Assembly (NCBI GenBank): GCA_020635255.1
Contig: JACKAC010000001.1
Span: 783,501-847,500, forward strand
Reading direction: 5' to 3'
Origin: Ignavibacteriales bacterium
Lineage (GTDB): Bacteria; Bacteroidota; Ignavibacteria; Tepidaquicellales; Tepidaquicellaceae
Length of the DNA stretch: 64,000 nucleotides
Below, one piece after another: positions 24,534 through 32,996 of this stretch; the first letter of the stretch is position 1, and each line of letters starts with the position of its first letter. The notes beneath the pieces were generated by a model. That model saw nothing but the letters and a program-made list of their open reading frames with translations. It did no database searches and had not been told where the DNA came from. Both the position numbers and the translations under genes were made by a program.

Positions 24534-25780
24534 AGAAGTTCGCCATAAATATTGCTCTCTTTTTATTTGTCATCTTATCCATGGCTCAAAATGCTATTGG
24601 CAGGGATGTAATTGTAGGTGAGAAAGAAAGATTCAAAAATATTAAGGAAGCAGTTGGATTTGCAAAGGACGGCGACCATATAATAATCAAGCAGGGTTAC
24701 TATTGGGAATTCGGTATCGAGATTGAAAAACAGATTACTATTACAGGCAAAGGAAGCCCTGTTATTGACTGCATGTCAAAAGGAAGAGGCATTCTTATTA
24801 AAAGCGACAATGTTACAATATCTGGGCTTGTAATAAAGAACATTGCGACCAGTAATCTTGATGAACTTGCAGGGATAAAGATTTTCGAATCAAAGAACTG
24901 CATTATAGAAAACAACCGTCTGGAAAATAACTTCTTTGGCATCTACCTCGCTAATGCCTCGAACTGCGCAGTCAGAAATAACGAAATTATTGGTAATGCC
25001 CTTACAGAGAGTTCATCCGGTAATGGGATACATCTCTGGCGGTGTGATAATATCCTTGTTGAGAATAACTCTGTATCGGGTCACAGGGATGGTATATACT
25101 TTGAGTTTGCTGGAAATTCGAGGATAAGCGGTAATATGAGTTTCAAGAATTTACGTTATGGACTTCACTTCATGTTTTCTCACGGGAATGTTTACTCATA
25201 CAATACTTTCAGAAATAATGGTGCAGGTGTAGCTGTGATGTATACTAATCATGTGGATATGTACAATAACCGCTTTGAGGACAACTGGGGGCATTCATCT
25301 TACGGATTATTATTAAAGGATATTAATGACAGCCGTATTCACGGTAATTACTTCGATAAAAATACCGTAGCTGTGTTTATGGAGGGCTCGAACAGGGTTA
25401 GTCTCATCGACAATGATTTTATGAGCAACGGGTGGGCGCTTAAAATAATGGGAAATTGCTACGACGACACAATTATGTCTAACAACTTTGTTGGAAATAC
25501 TTTCGACGTTGCCACAAACAGTTCGCGAAGCACTAATTTTTTCTTTGGTAATTACTGGGATAAGTATTCCGGATACGACATGGATAAAGACGGGTTTGGT
25601 GATGTGCCGTTTAGACCTGTGAGCATATATTCTGTCATTACGGAAAAAATACCGTCCGGCAAGATTCTCATAAGGAGCTTTATAATGAACATATTGGATG
25701 CCGCCGAAAGGGTCTTTCCGGTACTCATTCCTGAATCCCTTATTGATGAAAAACCGCGGATAAAGAGGATTCAGCGATGA
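24530..25780 (+). CDS. nosD: NosD periplasmic copper-site maturation protein
   Basis: 416 residues starting at GTG (24530), which overlaps the nosL stop as GTGA. A signal peptide (about 1-24) is followed by parallel beta-helix (CASH/NosD) repeats with recurrent words such as NCIIENNRLENN, GIYLANASNCAV, GNGIHLWRCDN and FFGNYWDKYSGYDMDKDGFGD. The last is the NosD C-terminal motif. NosD works with the NosFY ABC complex in assembling the CuZ cluster. The nosF start overlaps the stop (ATGA). Confidence 0.94.
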   Translation: MKKFAINIALFLFVILSMAQNAIGRDVIVGEKERFKNIKEAVGFAKDGDHIIIKQGYYWEFGIEIEKQITITGKGSPVIDCMSKGRGILIKSDNVTISGLVIKNIATSNLDELAGIKIFESKNCIIENNRLENNFFGIYLANASNCAVRNNEIIGNALTESSSGNGIHLWRCDNILVENNSVSGHRDGIYFEFAGNSRISGNMSFKNLRYGLHFMFSHGNVYSYNTFRNNGAGVAVMYTNHVDMYNNRFEDNWGHSSYGLLLKDINDSRIHGNYFDKNTVAVFMEGSNRVSLIDNDFMSNGWALKIMGNCYDDTIMSNNFVGNTFDVATNSSRSTNFFFGNYWDKYSGYDMDKDGFGDVPFRPVSIYSVITEKIPSGKILIRSFIMNILDAAERVFPVLIPESLIDEKPRIKRIQR

Positions 25781-26499
25781 TAACACTAAAAGGTCTGTCA
25801 AAATCTTTCGGCAAGTTCAAAGTTCTCGATAATATTTCGATTGATTTCAAAGAGGGCAATGTGGTTGCGGTTATGGGTCCCAACGGATCGGGCAAAACTA
25901 CTTTGCTTAAATGTATTCTAAGTCTTGTAATACCCGATGCGGGTGAGATAATTGTCGATGGGGTGCAGGCTGGTGCTGATTATTCGTATAAAGATAAGAT
26001 AGGCTATATGCCTCAGTTCGCCAATTACCCCGGAAATCTAAAAGTTCGGGAGATATTCGATATTTTAAAGGAGATCCGCGATGACAAAAAAGTCTATGAT
26101 GAGGAACTCGTCGAAAGCTTCAAAGTTCGGGATGTTTTTGAAAAGAAATTCAGCCAGCTGTCGGGTGGTATGCGTCAGAGAGTGAGCGGAGCGCTAGCTT
26201 TCCTTTTCGATGCTCCTATAATAATCCTGGATGAACCTACTGCCGGTCTCGATCCTTTAGCCGCCGAGATAATAAAGGCAAAGATTTTCAAAGAAAGACA
26301 AAAAGGTAAATTGATAATTCTTACCTCTCATCTTCTAACCGAAGTCGATGAGATTGCGGACAGATTGATCTTCTTATTGGAGGGTAAGGTAAAACTGGAT
26401 ACCAGCATTTTAGCGATGAAGAATGGTCATGGTGAATCACTCGGCTCTATCGTTTATAAGTATTTTAACAAAGAGGAAAAGAATGAAGGGGAACAGTAA
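25777..26499 (+). CDS. nosF: NosF ABC-transporter ATPase
   Basis: 240 residues. Walker A is GPNGSGKTT, the signature is LSGGMRQR, and Walker B is IIILDEPTAGLDP, followed by the switch histidine in LTSHLL. It is the cytosolic ATPase of the NosDFY complex that supports CuZ maturation. It starts four bases inside nosD and its 3' end overlaps nosY by 17 bases, so translation of the three genes is coupled. Confidence 0.95.
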   Translation: MITLKGLSKSFGKFKVLDNISIDFKEGNVVAVMGPNGSGKTTLLKCILSLVIPDAGEIIVDGVQAGADYSYKDKIGYMPQFANYPGNLKVREIFDILKEIRDDKKVYDEELVESFKVRDVFEKKFSQLSGGMRQRVSGALAFLFDAPIIILDEPTAGLDPLAAEIIKAKIFKERQKGKLIILTSHLLTEVDEIADRLIFLLEGKVKLDTSILAMKNGHGESLGSIVYKYFNKEEKNEGEQ

Positions 26500-27259
26500 A
26501 ATATTTAGATACGTCGTCACTGATCTACTCCGTGGAAAGCTTTTTACGGGATACACACTGCTTCTTTTGATAATTAGCTCCGGTGTAGTTTACATGGGAA
26601 AGGATGATGCAAAGGCAGTCGTAAGCCTCTTGAACGTGGTTCTTCTTATCGTCCCGCTCGTGAGCGTCATATTCGGTACTATCTACTTCTATAATTCGAT
26701 CGAGTTCATGGAGTTGTTGCTCACACAGCCTGTTAAAAGAAGCTCCATCTTCTACGCGGAATACTGGGGGCTGGCATTCGTTCTTTCGCTCAGTTTTTTG
26801 ATTGGAATAGGTATACCTGTACTGATAACCGGATTTTCCGTAACTTCACTGTACCTCCTTATTGTAGGTGTCATGCTTACTTTTATTTTCGTAGGCATAT
26901 CTTATTTCATTTCTGTGACCGATAAAGATAAAACAAGGTCGGTTGCCTACGCCATTATCACCTGGCTGTTCCTGAGTGTTATATACGACGGGATTATACT
27001 TATCCTGTCATTTGTATTTATTGATTACCCGATAGAAGATTTTGTGCTGGCATTAACCGCTCTCAATCCGATAGACCTCTCACGTATAATGATAATCTTA
27101 AATCTTGATATGTCTGCGCTGATGGGTTTCACTGGCGCATCTTTCGATAAGCTTTTTGGTAATGCCACTGGGATTATTGTAGCGTTTGCGCTTCTGCTGA
27201 TGTGGACTTTTGTGCCCTTCTGTATTTCTTTAAGGAAATACAGGAGACGGGATTTTTAA
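26483..27259 (+). CDS. nosY: NosY ABC-transporter permease
   Basis: 258 residues with about six transmembrane helices, for example LLLLIISSGVVYMG, VVLLIVPLVSVIFGTIYFYNS and IIVAFALLLMWTFVPFCI, typical of the ABC-2 permease NosY. MELLLTQPVKRSSIF is the coupling segment. The ATG at 26483 follows an AAGAGGAAAA ribosome site; an earlier in-frame start at 26423 would add 20 residues that only mirror the nosF 3' end and lack a ribosome site. The stop codon lies in a hairpin shared with the convergent hdc gene. Confidence 0.92.
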   Translation: MKGNSKIFRYVVTDLLRGKLFTGYTLLLLIISSGVVYMGKDDAKAVVSLLNVVLLIVPLVSVIFGTIYFYNSIEFMELLLTQPVKRSSIFYAEYWGLAFVLSLSFLIGIGIPVLITGFSVTSLYLLIVGVMLTFIFVGISYFISVTDKDKTRSVAYAIITWLFLSVIYDGIILILSFVFIDYPIEDFVLALTALNPIDLSRIMIILNLDMSALMGFTGASFDKLFGNATGIIVAFALLLMWTFVPFCISLRKYRRRDF

Positions 27260-27275
27260 AATCCCATCTCCTTTT
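27243..27275. terminator. Convergent terminator covering both stop codons (nosY / hdcA)
   Basis: GGAGACGGGATTT (27243-27255) pairs with AAATCCCATCTCC (27259-27271) with one mismatch and a three-base loop, followed by TTTT on the plus strand. The stops of nosY and of the opposing hdcA gene overlap within the loop region, so both genes end inside the same hairpin. Confidence 0.65.
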
Positions 27276-28101
27276 CCCACTCTGAAATCGTCATTTTGGA
27301 AATGTCATATGCCAGCTTATCCTTCGGTATCGCGTCCTTCGCGAGGACCACATATGGAGCGCATGTCAGCGCCGATCCCACATAACCTTCCGGTACCCAT
27401 GCTGTCTTATATCCCAGGTATATGGATTTGTATTTAGCAAGCTGGTCCTGTCCGCACAGCGCCACGCTCTCGGCGATGTTTTCCATCAATTTGTCTAAGT
27501 AAGCCACTCTGTCCTCCTCGCTTTCTGCCGGTATATCCTGCCCCGCATCCTCGATGAATAAATTCGAATCCCGTTCCTGGTCTTCCGCTATGGCAATTGC
27601 GATTGCGCACCATATAGATGTAGGTCCGGCTATTGTCACATCTTTTACTGCGCATATTGCTTGTGCTCCGGGTAGTAGAGGGAAGCGCCTCTTCTCGTTT
27701 CTCCCGAATAACCTTTCTCCGGCATTTAGCAATGGCTCGACCGAATACACCGGTATCTCCACACCGTCGAATCTCTTCTTCATAAATAGCGGTTTCTGCG
27801 AACCGTCTGCTATCACTTCTGCTTTTGCCAGGTCATATCCCCATACCGCTCCGTTTAATCCATTGAATGATGATGCCGTTATCATGTTGATCTGTCCGAT
27901 ATACGCGTCTGCTGCCTCAGCCCGGTCGTAACATACTATTCCATCAAGTATATTGTCCATTTCTTTCTTTACTATCCCCGTCGAGAGTGTCATTACCGAA
28001 ATATATCCGAGCCCGCTTGAACCGGGATTGCCGTATCCGTCGCAGTATTCATCGAATGGTCCTACCGCTCCGTTTATTACTGTTTCAAGATTGAGTTTCA
28101 T
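27256..28101 (-). CDS. hdcA: Pyruvoyl-dependent histidine decarboxylase proenzyme
   Basis: 281 residues. The self-processing site ITASSFNG places the Ser77-Ser78 bond where Lactobacillus 30a HDC splits Ser81-Ser82 to make the beta and alpha chains and the pyruvoyl group. The active-site set is also kept at the same four-residue offset: Y58, D59 and E62 in YDRAE (Y62, D63, E66 in the Lactobacillus enzyme), and F182/E184 in LFIEDAG (F195/E197). The enzyme turns histidine into histamine plus CO2, using up a proton. It is cytosolic and trimeric by analogy. The gene overlaps the antiporter gene by 17 bases in the same operon. Family known mostly from Firmicutes, so its presence here suggests old transfer. 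Confidence 0.9.
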   Translation of the reverse strand: MKLNLETVINGAVGPFDEYCDGYGNPGSSGLGYISVMTLSTGIVKKEMDNILDGIVCYDRAEAADAYIGQINMITASSFNGLNGAVWGYDLAKAEVIADGSQKPLFMKKRFDGVEIPVYSVEPLLNAGERLFGRNEKRRFPLLPGAQAICAVKDVTIAGPTSIWCAIAIAIAEDQERDSNLFIEDAGQDIPAESEEDRVAYLDKLMENIAESVALCGQDQLAKYKSIYLGYKTAWVPEGYVGSALTCAPYVVLAKDAIPKDKLAYDISKMTISEWEKEMGF

Positions 28102-29509
28102 TTGCTTTTTCTTTTCTTTTGTTTAAGCTGTGAAATATAAACGGCGGGATGCTGAGTATCACTACACCGCCAATCATTATAGCTTCGAATTTTGCCACAC
28201 TCTTAATTGGAACATTGTCCGGTGGAATGAACCCGAGCACCAGCGTGAACACACATCCTATTAACCCTATTCCTGCTACAGTCCAAACCCCGGCTTTTCC
28301 TCCCGGTATCTGGAATGGTCGTTTTATATCCGGCTGAGAATAGCGTAGTTTTATTATTGCCGAAAATATTAGCATATACATTATCACTGTCAGCTGTGCT
28401 GTCAATGCCGTTAGTATCCAGTATGAACTGCTGACGTCCGGTGCTATCAAAAATATCAATGAGAATAAAGAACCGATAAGTGCCTGTATTATAAGTATTC
28501 CTACCGGCATTTCGTCTTTGTTCACTTTTTTAAATACTTTCGGAAGGCTTCCGTCCTGTGCCGTAGCAAGTATACCTTTACTCGGACCAATGAGCCATGT
28601 ACTGATCTGCGCCAGGGCGCCGATTGCCGTCAGAAAGGCTATCACCTTGACGAACCACTTCATACCGAATTGTGAAAAGAATGACTCGAACGCCTGCATC
28701 AGTCCCGCAACAAGACTTATTTCCTTAGCAGGAACTACAATTGCTATCGCAAGTGATCCCAGAATAAACAGCGCAAGGATTATTGACGCCGAAAGAAATA
28801 TTGCCTTTGGATAATCTTTCTGCGGATCCTTTGCTTCATTTGCGTGGAATGCCGCCATCTCGATACCCGCCAGCCCCACTATCACACCCGCGAAAAATAC
28901 AAGGTTGTCCAGCTTCATATCCGGGATGAGCGTGTCCACCGAAAATGTGATCTGCGAAGGATTGCCCAGCACAAACCACAATATACCCAGTATGATAATG
29001 AGCGCGCCGGGAATAATAGTACCCGTCATTGTTCCCACACTGCTTATAATTCCCGATGCTTTCATACCAAAAAAATTCGCGAACGTCGTGCCCCATAATA
29101 CAATGAGCATCACTGCTACCATATATACTTTATTCTGCGCAAGCTCCGGCGTGATGATATATGCGATTGTTGCCGCCGTGAATGAAAGCACTGTCGGTAG
29201 CCAGACGGCGTTCAATACCCACTCCATCCATACCGTCAAAAAACCGTACTGCTGTCCGAATGCTTCCTTTACCCATAGGTAAATTCCGCCTTCACCCGGG
29301 TACGTTGTAGCAAACTCCGCTGCAACGAGCGATATCGGTATAAAAAATATCAAACCCGCAAGCACATAAAAGAATACTGACGCGAAGCCGTAATCCGCCA
29401 TCAAAGGCAGGTTGCGGAGGCTCACTATAGCTGCTACGTTTATCATAGCCAGCGTGAATACACCCAGCGTTTTTAGTGGGAGCTTACTTCCGTTATTTTG
29501 ATCACTCAT
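28085..29509 (-). CDS. APC-family amino acid antiporter (GadC/glutamate:GABA antiporter type)
   Basis: 474 residues with about twelve transmembrane helices. The first helices carry FTLAMINVAAIVSLRNLPLMADYG and TTYPGEGGIYLWVKEAFGQ, which mark the glutamate:GABA antiporter (GGA) group that also contains histidine/histamine and arginine/agmatine exchangers. It lies between two pyruvoyl decarboxylases and overlaps hdcA, so exchange of histidine for histamine, or arginine for agmatine, is the likely job. Which substrate pair it takes cannot be read from the sequence. The end RKEKANET is cytosolic. Confidence 0.87.
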   Translation of the reverse strand: MSDQNNGSKLPLKTLGVFTLAMINVAAIVSLRNLPLMADYGFASVFFYVLAGLIFFIPISLVAAEFATTYPGEGGIYLWVKEAFGQQYGFLTVWMEWVLNAVWLPTVLSFTAATIAYIITPELAQNKVYMVAVMLIVLWGTTFANFFGMKASGIISSVGTMTGTIIPGALIIILGILWFVLGNPSQITFSVDTLIPDMKLDNLVFFAGVIVGLAGIEMAAFHANEAKDPQKDYPKAIFLSASIILALFILGSLAIAIVVPAKEISLVAGLMQAFESFFSQFGMKWFVKVIAFLTAIGALAQISTWLIGPSKGILATAQDGSLPKVFKKVNKDEMPVGILIIQALIGSLFSLIFLIAPDVSSSYWILTALTAQLTVIMYMLIFSAIIKLRYSQPDIKRPFQIPGGKAGVWTVAGIGLIGCVFTLVLGFIPPDNVPIKSVAKFEAIMIGGVVILSIPPFIFHSLNKRKEKANETQS

Positions 29510-29536
29510 TTGATTTTCCGTTTAGTTCAAAAATGA

Positions 29537-30097
29537 CTAATCGTACTGAGGATATATATATGTTACAAATCCTATGCAGGCAATGGCTGTTGCCCATTTC
29601 TTCTGGACGATCTTTGATACTAAATTAAATTGCATGTCGAATGCTTCGTATTCGTCAGTGCTGTACCGCCTGTCAAATATACCGTTGAGCGATGTGGTAA
29701 GTATCTGCTTTGCCTGCTCCTCGGGGGCGTGACCTTCGTACTCAGCCGCGAATCCGCCTATATGTAAACCGTCGGATTTCCTTCTTACCTGTATCCTGCC
29801 GACACCTGCGGTCAACTGGTCTCCCTGCTTTCCGTTTATCTGAGCCATGATCGTCTCAAGTGCTGCTCCGTGATGCATGTATTTAGTCAGGTCGTCATAT
29901 GGTGATTCCACTGATTCTGGGGGAAGTACCGATGTGTATTTGAGGATGTTAAAATTATCTATGCCGGCTTCGAGAAGTGCAAGGTCATATGAACCAGTTT
30001 CCCACGGGTCGATACCGCTTCCCAGGTCTGTTTCACCGAATCCGGTATTAACAAAATAATCTTTTGGGATCCTTGTCCCGTATACTACTCCGTTCAT
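29537..30097 (-). CDS. Pyruvoyl-dependent arginine decarboxylase family protein
   Basis: 186 residues. TRIPKDYFVNTGFGETD, YDLALLEAGIDNFNILKYTSVLPPES and HIGGFAAEYEGHA are markers of the PvlArgDC family. Cleavage is expected at Thr55-Ser56 in YTSVLPP; a Thr-Ser site is, to my knowledge, that of Chlamydia AaxB, while most archaeal members use Ser-Ser. The protein would make agmatine and CO2 from arginine. In many Bacteroidota this enzyme serves polyamine synthesis, but here it sits 27 bases upstream of an antiporter, which favours acid resistance or arginine/agmatine exchange. A very strong ribosome site (AAAGGAGGA) precedes the ATG at 30097. Confidence 0.86.
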   Translation of the reverse strand: MNGVVYGTRIPKDYFVNTGFGETDLGSGIDPWETGSYDLALLEAGIDNFNILKYTSVLPPESVESPYDDLTKYMHHGAALETIMAQINGKQGDQLTAGVGRIQVRRKSDGLHIGGFAAEYEGHAPEEQAKQILTTSLNGIFDRRYSTDEYEAFDMQFNLVSKIVQKKWATAIACIGFVTYIYPQYD

Positions 30098-30127
30098 GAA
30101 AATCCTCCTTTACTTTTTATTTTGATA

Positions 30128-31315
30128 TTAGTTTGCTTTCTTTTTATCCCAGGGCATTTGTCCCGGGTAGATCACCTCTGCAAGCGATGAAAATATTCTA
30201 TCCGCTACTCCGCCCGTAGGTCCGAACATGTTCACATTCAAGATGAACATTGCATCCAGTTCCGGTGAATAATACATACTTGTATTAAATCCCGTGATAC
30301 CGCCATTATGCCCGTAAAACGATCCTATCTTTAGTATAGCCAGCCCGTACCCCAAAAATGGCGCTGTACCGGTAGGGATTGTCTTCAAACGCTCTGCCTG
30401 CATAGTATCGCTTAATAGCTCACCGGAGTCCAGTGCCTTCACATAGACTGTTAGATCTCCTATTGTGGAAATCATGCACCCTGCCGCTCCTGTTATAGTG
30501 GGGCTGATCTTTGTTGCGTCCTCGACTTTTCCTGTGCTGTCCTTCATATATCCGTGGCAATACGGTTCCGGCATGTCCGGTGTTACGGGAACTATTGTAT
30601 TTTTAAGACCGAGCTTCTTTATTATTCTGTTGTCGATTTCATTTTGCCATTTACCATTCGTTACTTTATCTATTATCATTCCGAGTAATAGATAATTTGT
30701 GTTGGAGTAATGATACTTGCCGGGTTCACCGGGCGGGAACATTGGCGGAAGCTTTATCGCAATACTTAATATCTCATCATCCGTATATTCCTTCAGCCTC
30801 TCATAAAAAAATGCGTTGTCCAGTTCAGGCGCGTTCAGGTAATCCTGTAGTCCGCTTGTCATGTTCAATAGCTCTCTCATCGTAATATCTTTTGCGTTTG
30901 GCACCTGCGGGTAATATTTATCCAGCTTGTCGTTAAGTGCTATCTTACCTTCATCGCATAATTGCAGGAACACCGTCCCGATAAATGTTTTTGTTATGCT
31001 TCCTATCCTGATATAATCAGTCAGTTCGCGCGGTTTTTGAGTGCTCAGGTCTGAGACGCCTTTGTTAAAGGTTGTCGAGCCCTTATCCTTTATCCAAATT
31101 CCTCCCGATATCCCCGGTATGCTGTCATTGAGCATTGCCTGGTTTAGCACGGAATCTATCCCTGCGGTTATCTCCGCTGAGAATTTACTCTCGTTCGTTT
31201 TTGTCGAGGAAGTGTCGCTGTCCTTTATATCGTAGTCCCTTTTATTTTCACCGCATCCAAATATGATTAGAATGGAAAAAATTAAAACTATGCTGGAAAA
31301 CTTGTGCAGTTTCAT
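30128..31315 (-). CDS. Beta-lactamase-fold serine hydrolase lipoprotein
   Basis: 395 residues. A lipoprotein signal with lipobox IIFGC (Cys21) is followed by a Ser-rich linker. The class C beta-lactamase/DD-peptidase motifs are SITK (catalytic Ser and Lys), YSN (as HYSNTNYLLLGMII) and HNGG. Such proteins are D-alanyl-D-alanine carboxypeptidases, D-aminopeptidases or esterases; true beta-lactamase activity cannot be claimed. It is anchored in the envelope. It lies 30 bases upstream of the arginine decarboxylase-type gene on the same strand, so it may be the first gene of that operon, though the link may be only positional. Confidence 0.87.
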   Translation of the reverse strand: MKLHKFSSIVLIFSILIIFGCGENKRDYDIKDSDTSSTKTNESKFSAEITAGIDSVLNQAMLNDSIPGISGGIWIKDKGSTTFNKGVSDLSTQKPRELTDYIRIGSITKTFIGTVFLQLCDEGKIALNDKLDKYYPQVPNAKDITMRELLNMTSGLQDYLNAPELDNAFFYERLKEYTDDEILSIAIKLPPMFPPGEPGKYHYSNTNYLLLGMIIDKVTNGKWQNEIDNRIIKKLGLKNTIVPVTPDMPEPYCHGYMKDSTGKVEDATKISPTITGAAGCMISTIGDLTVYVKALDSGELLSDTMQAERLKTIPTGTAPFLGYGLAILKIGSFYGHNGGITGFNTSMYYSPELDAMFILNVNMFGPTGGVADRIFSSLAEVIYPGQMPWDKKKAN

Positions 31316-31463
31316 TTGAAGGTCTTTTAAGGAGGTTAGTATAAGGTTTTCTTAATTTAACAATATTGTATATAAATTAACATGTCGTAATTCCTTGTTT
31401 AAAAAATCCATCATGGCTAATATAATGCCGGGGTGAATGTAACTTAACTTTACGGAGGATGTT

Positions 31464-32927
31464 TTGAAAAAACTTTACTTATCGGTAATATTCCTGATTG
31501 TTTTCTGTGGTAATGTATTTTCACAGTCTTATCTGAATTTCCCCATTGATACGCTCGCCAGCGACAGTTTTTATAATTATCGCGCTCAGATAAAATACGA
31601 TGCTAACGGCTTTTACCATATTGTAAATTCGCGCCAATTCGATGTCGCAAGCAACACCCGGGAGATCTTTTATTGGACGAATAAGAACGGTCCCGTGGAA
31701 AAAACAAGAGTGACGGATAATTCCGTCGATGATAACTATGCTACCGTAGGATTCGATACGCAGAATAATGTGCATATCGGGTGGGAAAGGCGTGATGCAG
31801 GAAATCTCTTCCAGGTTATATATACTAATGACAGACCGGGAAATTTCACAAATACCATCTGGATAACTACCGGCGGAATAAACAAAGCCACACCTTACAT
31901 GGCTGTCGGAAAAGATTCTCTTGTTCACTTTGTCTACTATACGTTCGTTGCCGGGCAGGATAATGCATATTACCGTAATTACAATTTCATTACTAACCAG
32001 CTTGGTAATGAGATCACTCTTGGACCGGGTGAAGCTTCCGGCGAGAATGACATAGAGGTCGCCGTCGATGGGCTTAATAAAGTCCACGTCGTTTATACAA
32101 CCAATAGCTCCGCTCTTAATGGGGGTGCCTTGATGTATTTTAATAACGAGGCCGGTTCGCTCGTCAGCATACCGACCGGGTTAAACGCGAACATACAAAA
32201 CCCCGACATTACAATAGACAATAGTAACACTGTTTACATTATATATAAACTGTCCACCGATGATAGGATCTACATGATATCCCGTCCGTCCGGAGGAAGT
32301 TTCACTGCCCCCGTCGCGATCGTTCCTGCAAGCGTGGGCAATCCCGTCTTTTGGCGGGGCATTGATACCGATTCTAACGGACGTCTCTACGTCTCATACG
32401 CAAACAACAGCTCCTCCGCAACCAAAGGATTTTTCCTCGTCCACGGTACGGGAAGCAACTTCTCACAGCCGATACTCGTCTTCCAGGACAGTACCGCCAG
32501 CTACATTACTAACGGCTCGACGTCTATCACCGCTAAGGGTAACGGTGAGATAGCCGTTTGTTTCGGACCCGCCGGGTCGAGATTCGGGAATGTCATCTCC
32601 GACATCTTCCTCAAACAGGGGACGCTCACCGTTACCGGTATTACCGAACCCCTGAATACCGTCTCGGAATTTAAACTTTATGACAATTACCCAAATCCTT
32701 TCAATCCCTCAACAAGTATTCGCTATTCGTTACCCGTGAGCGCAAATGTTAGCCTTGCCATTTATGACGTGAATGGTAAGATAGTAAAGACTCTTGTCAG
32801 CAGGTATCAGGAAGCAGGCAATTACTCGATTAATTTCGACGCGGGTGACCTTACTACCGGAGTATATTTCTACAAATTGCAGGCAGGGGAGTTTACCGAA
32901 AGTAAAAAAATGATGTTGGTAAAATAA
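31464..32927 (+). CDS. Secreted protein with T9SS sorting domain
   Basis: 487 residues starting at TTG (31464), five bases after GGAGG; the ATG at 31459 is out of frame and stops after two codons. A signal peptide (KKLYLSVIFLIVFCGNVFSQ) is followed by beta-propeller-like sequence with NNVHIGWERR, NKVHVVYTTNSS and SNGRLYVSYANNSS, and then a T9SS type A domain (NYPNPFNPSTSIRYSLP, TGVYFYKLQAGEF, KKMMLVK). Twenty-seven bases in the last stretch (32881-32907) are identical to the 3' end of the gene at 41539. The role is unknown; surface display or release is inferred. Confidence 0.87.
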   Translation: MKKLYLSVIFLIVFCGNVFSQSYLNFPIDTLASDSFYNYRAQIKYDANGFYHIVNSRQFDVASNTREIFYWTNKNGPVEKTRVTDNSVDDNYATVGFDTQNNVHIGWERRDAGNLFQVIYTNDRPGNFTNTIWITTGGINKATPYMAVGKDSLVHFVYYTFVAGQDNAYYRNYNFITNQLGNEITLGPGEASGENDIEVAVDGLNKVHVVYTTNSSALNGGALMYFNNEAGSLVSIPTGLNANIQNPDITIDNSNTVYIIYKLSTDDRIYMISRPSGGSFTAPVAIVPASVGNPVFWRGIDTDSNGRLYVSYANNSSSATKGFFLVHGTGSNFSQPILVFQDSTASYITNGSTSITAKGNGEIAVCFGPAGSRFGNVISDIFLKQGTLTVTGITEPLNTVSEFKLYDNYPNPFNPSTSIRYSLPVSANVSLAIYDVNGKIVKTLVSRYQEAGNYSINFDAGDLTTGVYFYKLQAGEFTESKKMMLVK

Positions 32928-32943
32928 GAGTCTATAAAAAACA

Positions 32944-32981
32944 AAGCCCCGCGGTTAATTAAAACCACGGGGCTTCTTTTT
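32944..32981. terminator. Bidirectional terminator between convergent genes
   Basis: AAGCCCCGCGGTT (32944-32956) pairs with AACCACGGGGCTT (32963-32975) with one mismatch and a six-base loop, and is followed by a T-rich tract. It separates the T9SS gene from the opposing beta-barrel protein gene. Confidence 0.85.
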
Positions 32982-32996
32982 ATTTCTATCTCTTAT

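Noticed and set aside
26423..26482. Upstream start for nosY
   Set aside because: The 20 extra residues come from the nosF 3' end in another frame, and the ATG at 26483 has a ribosome site.
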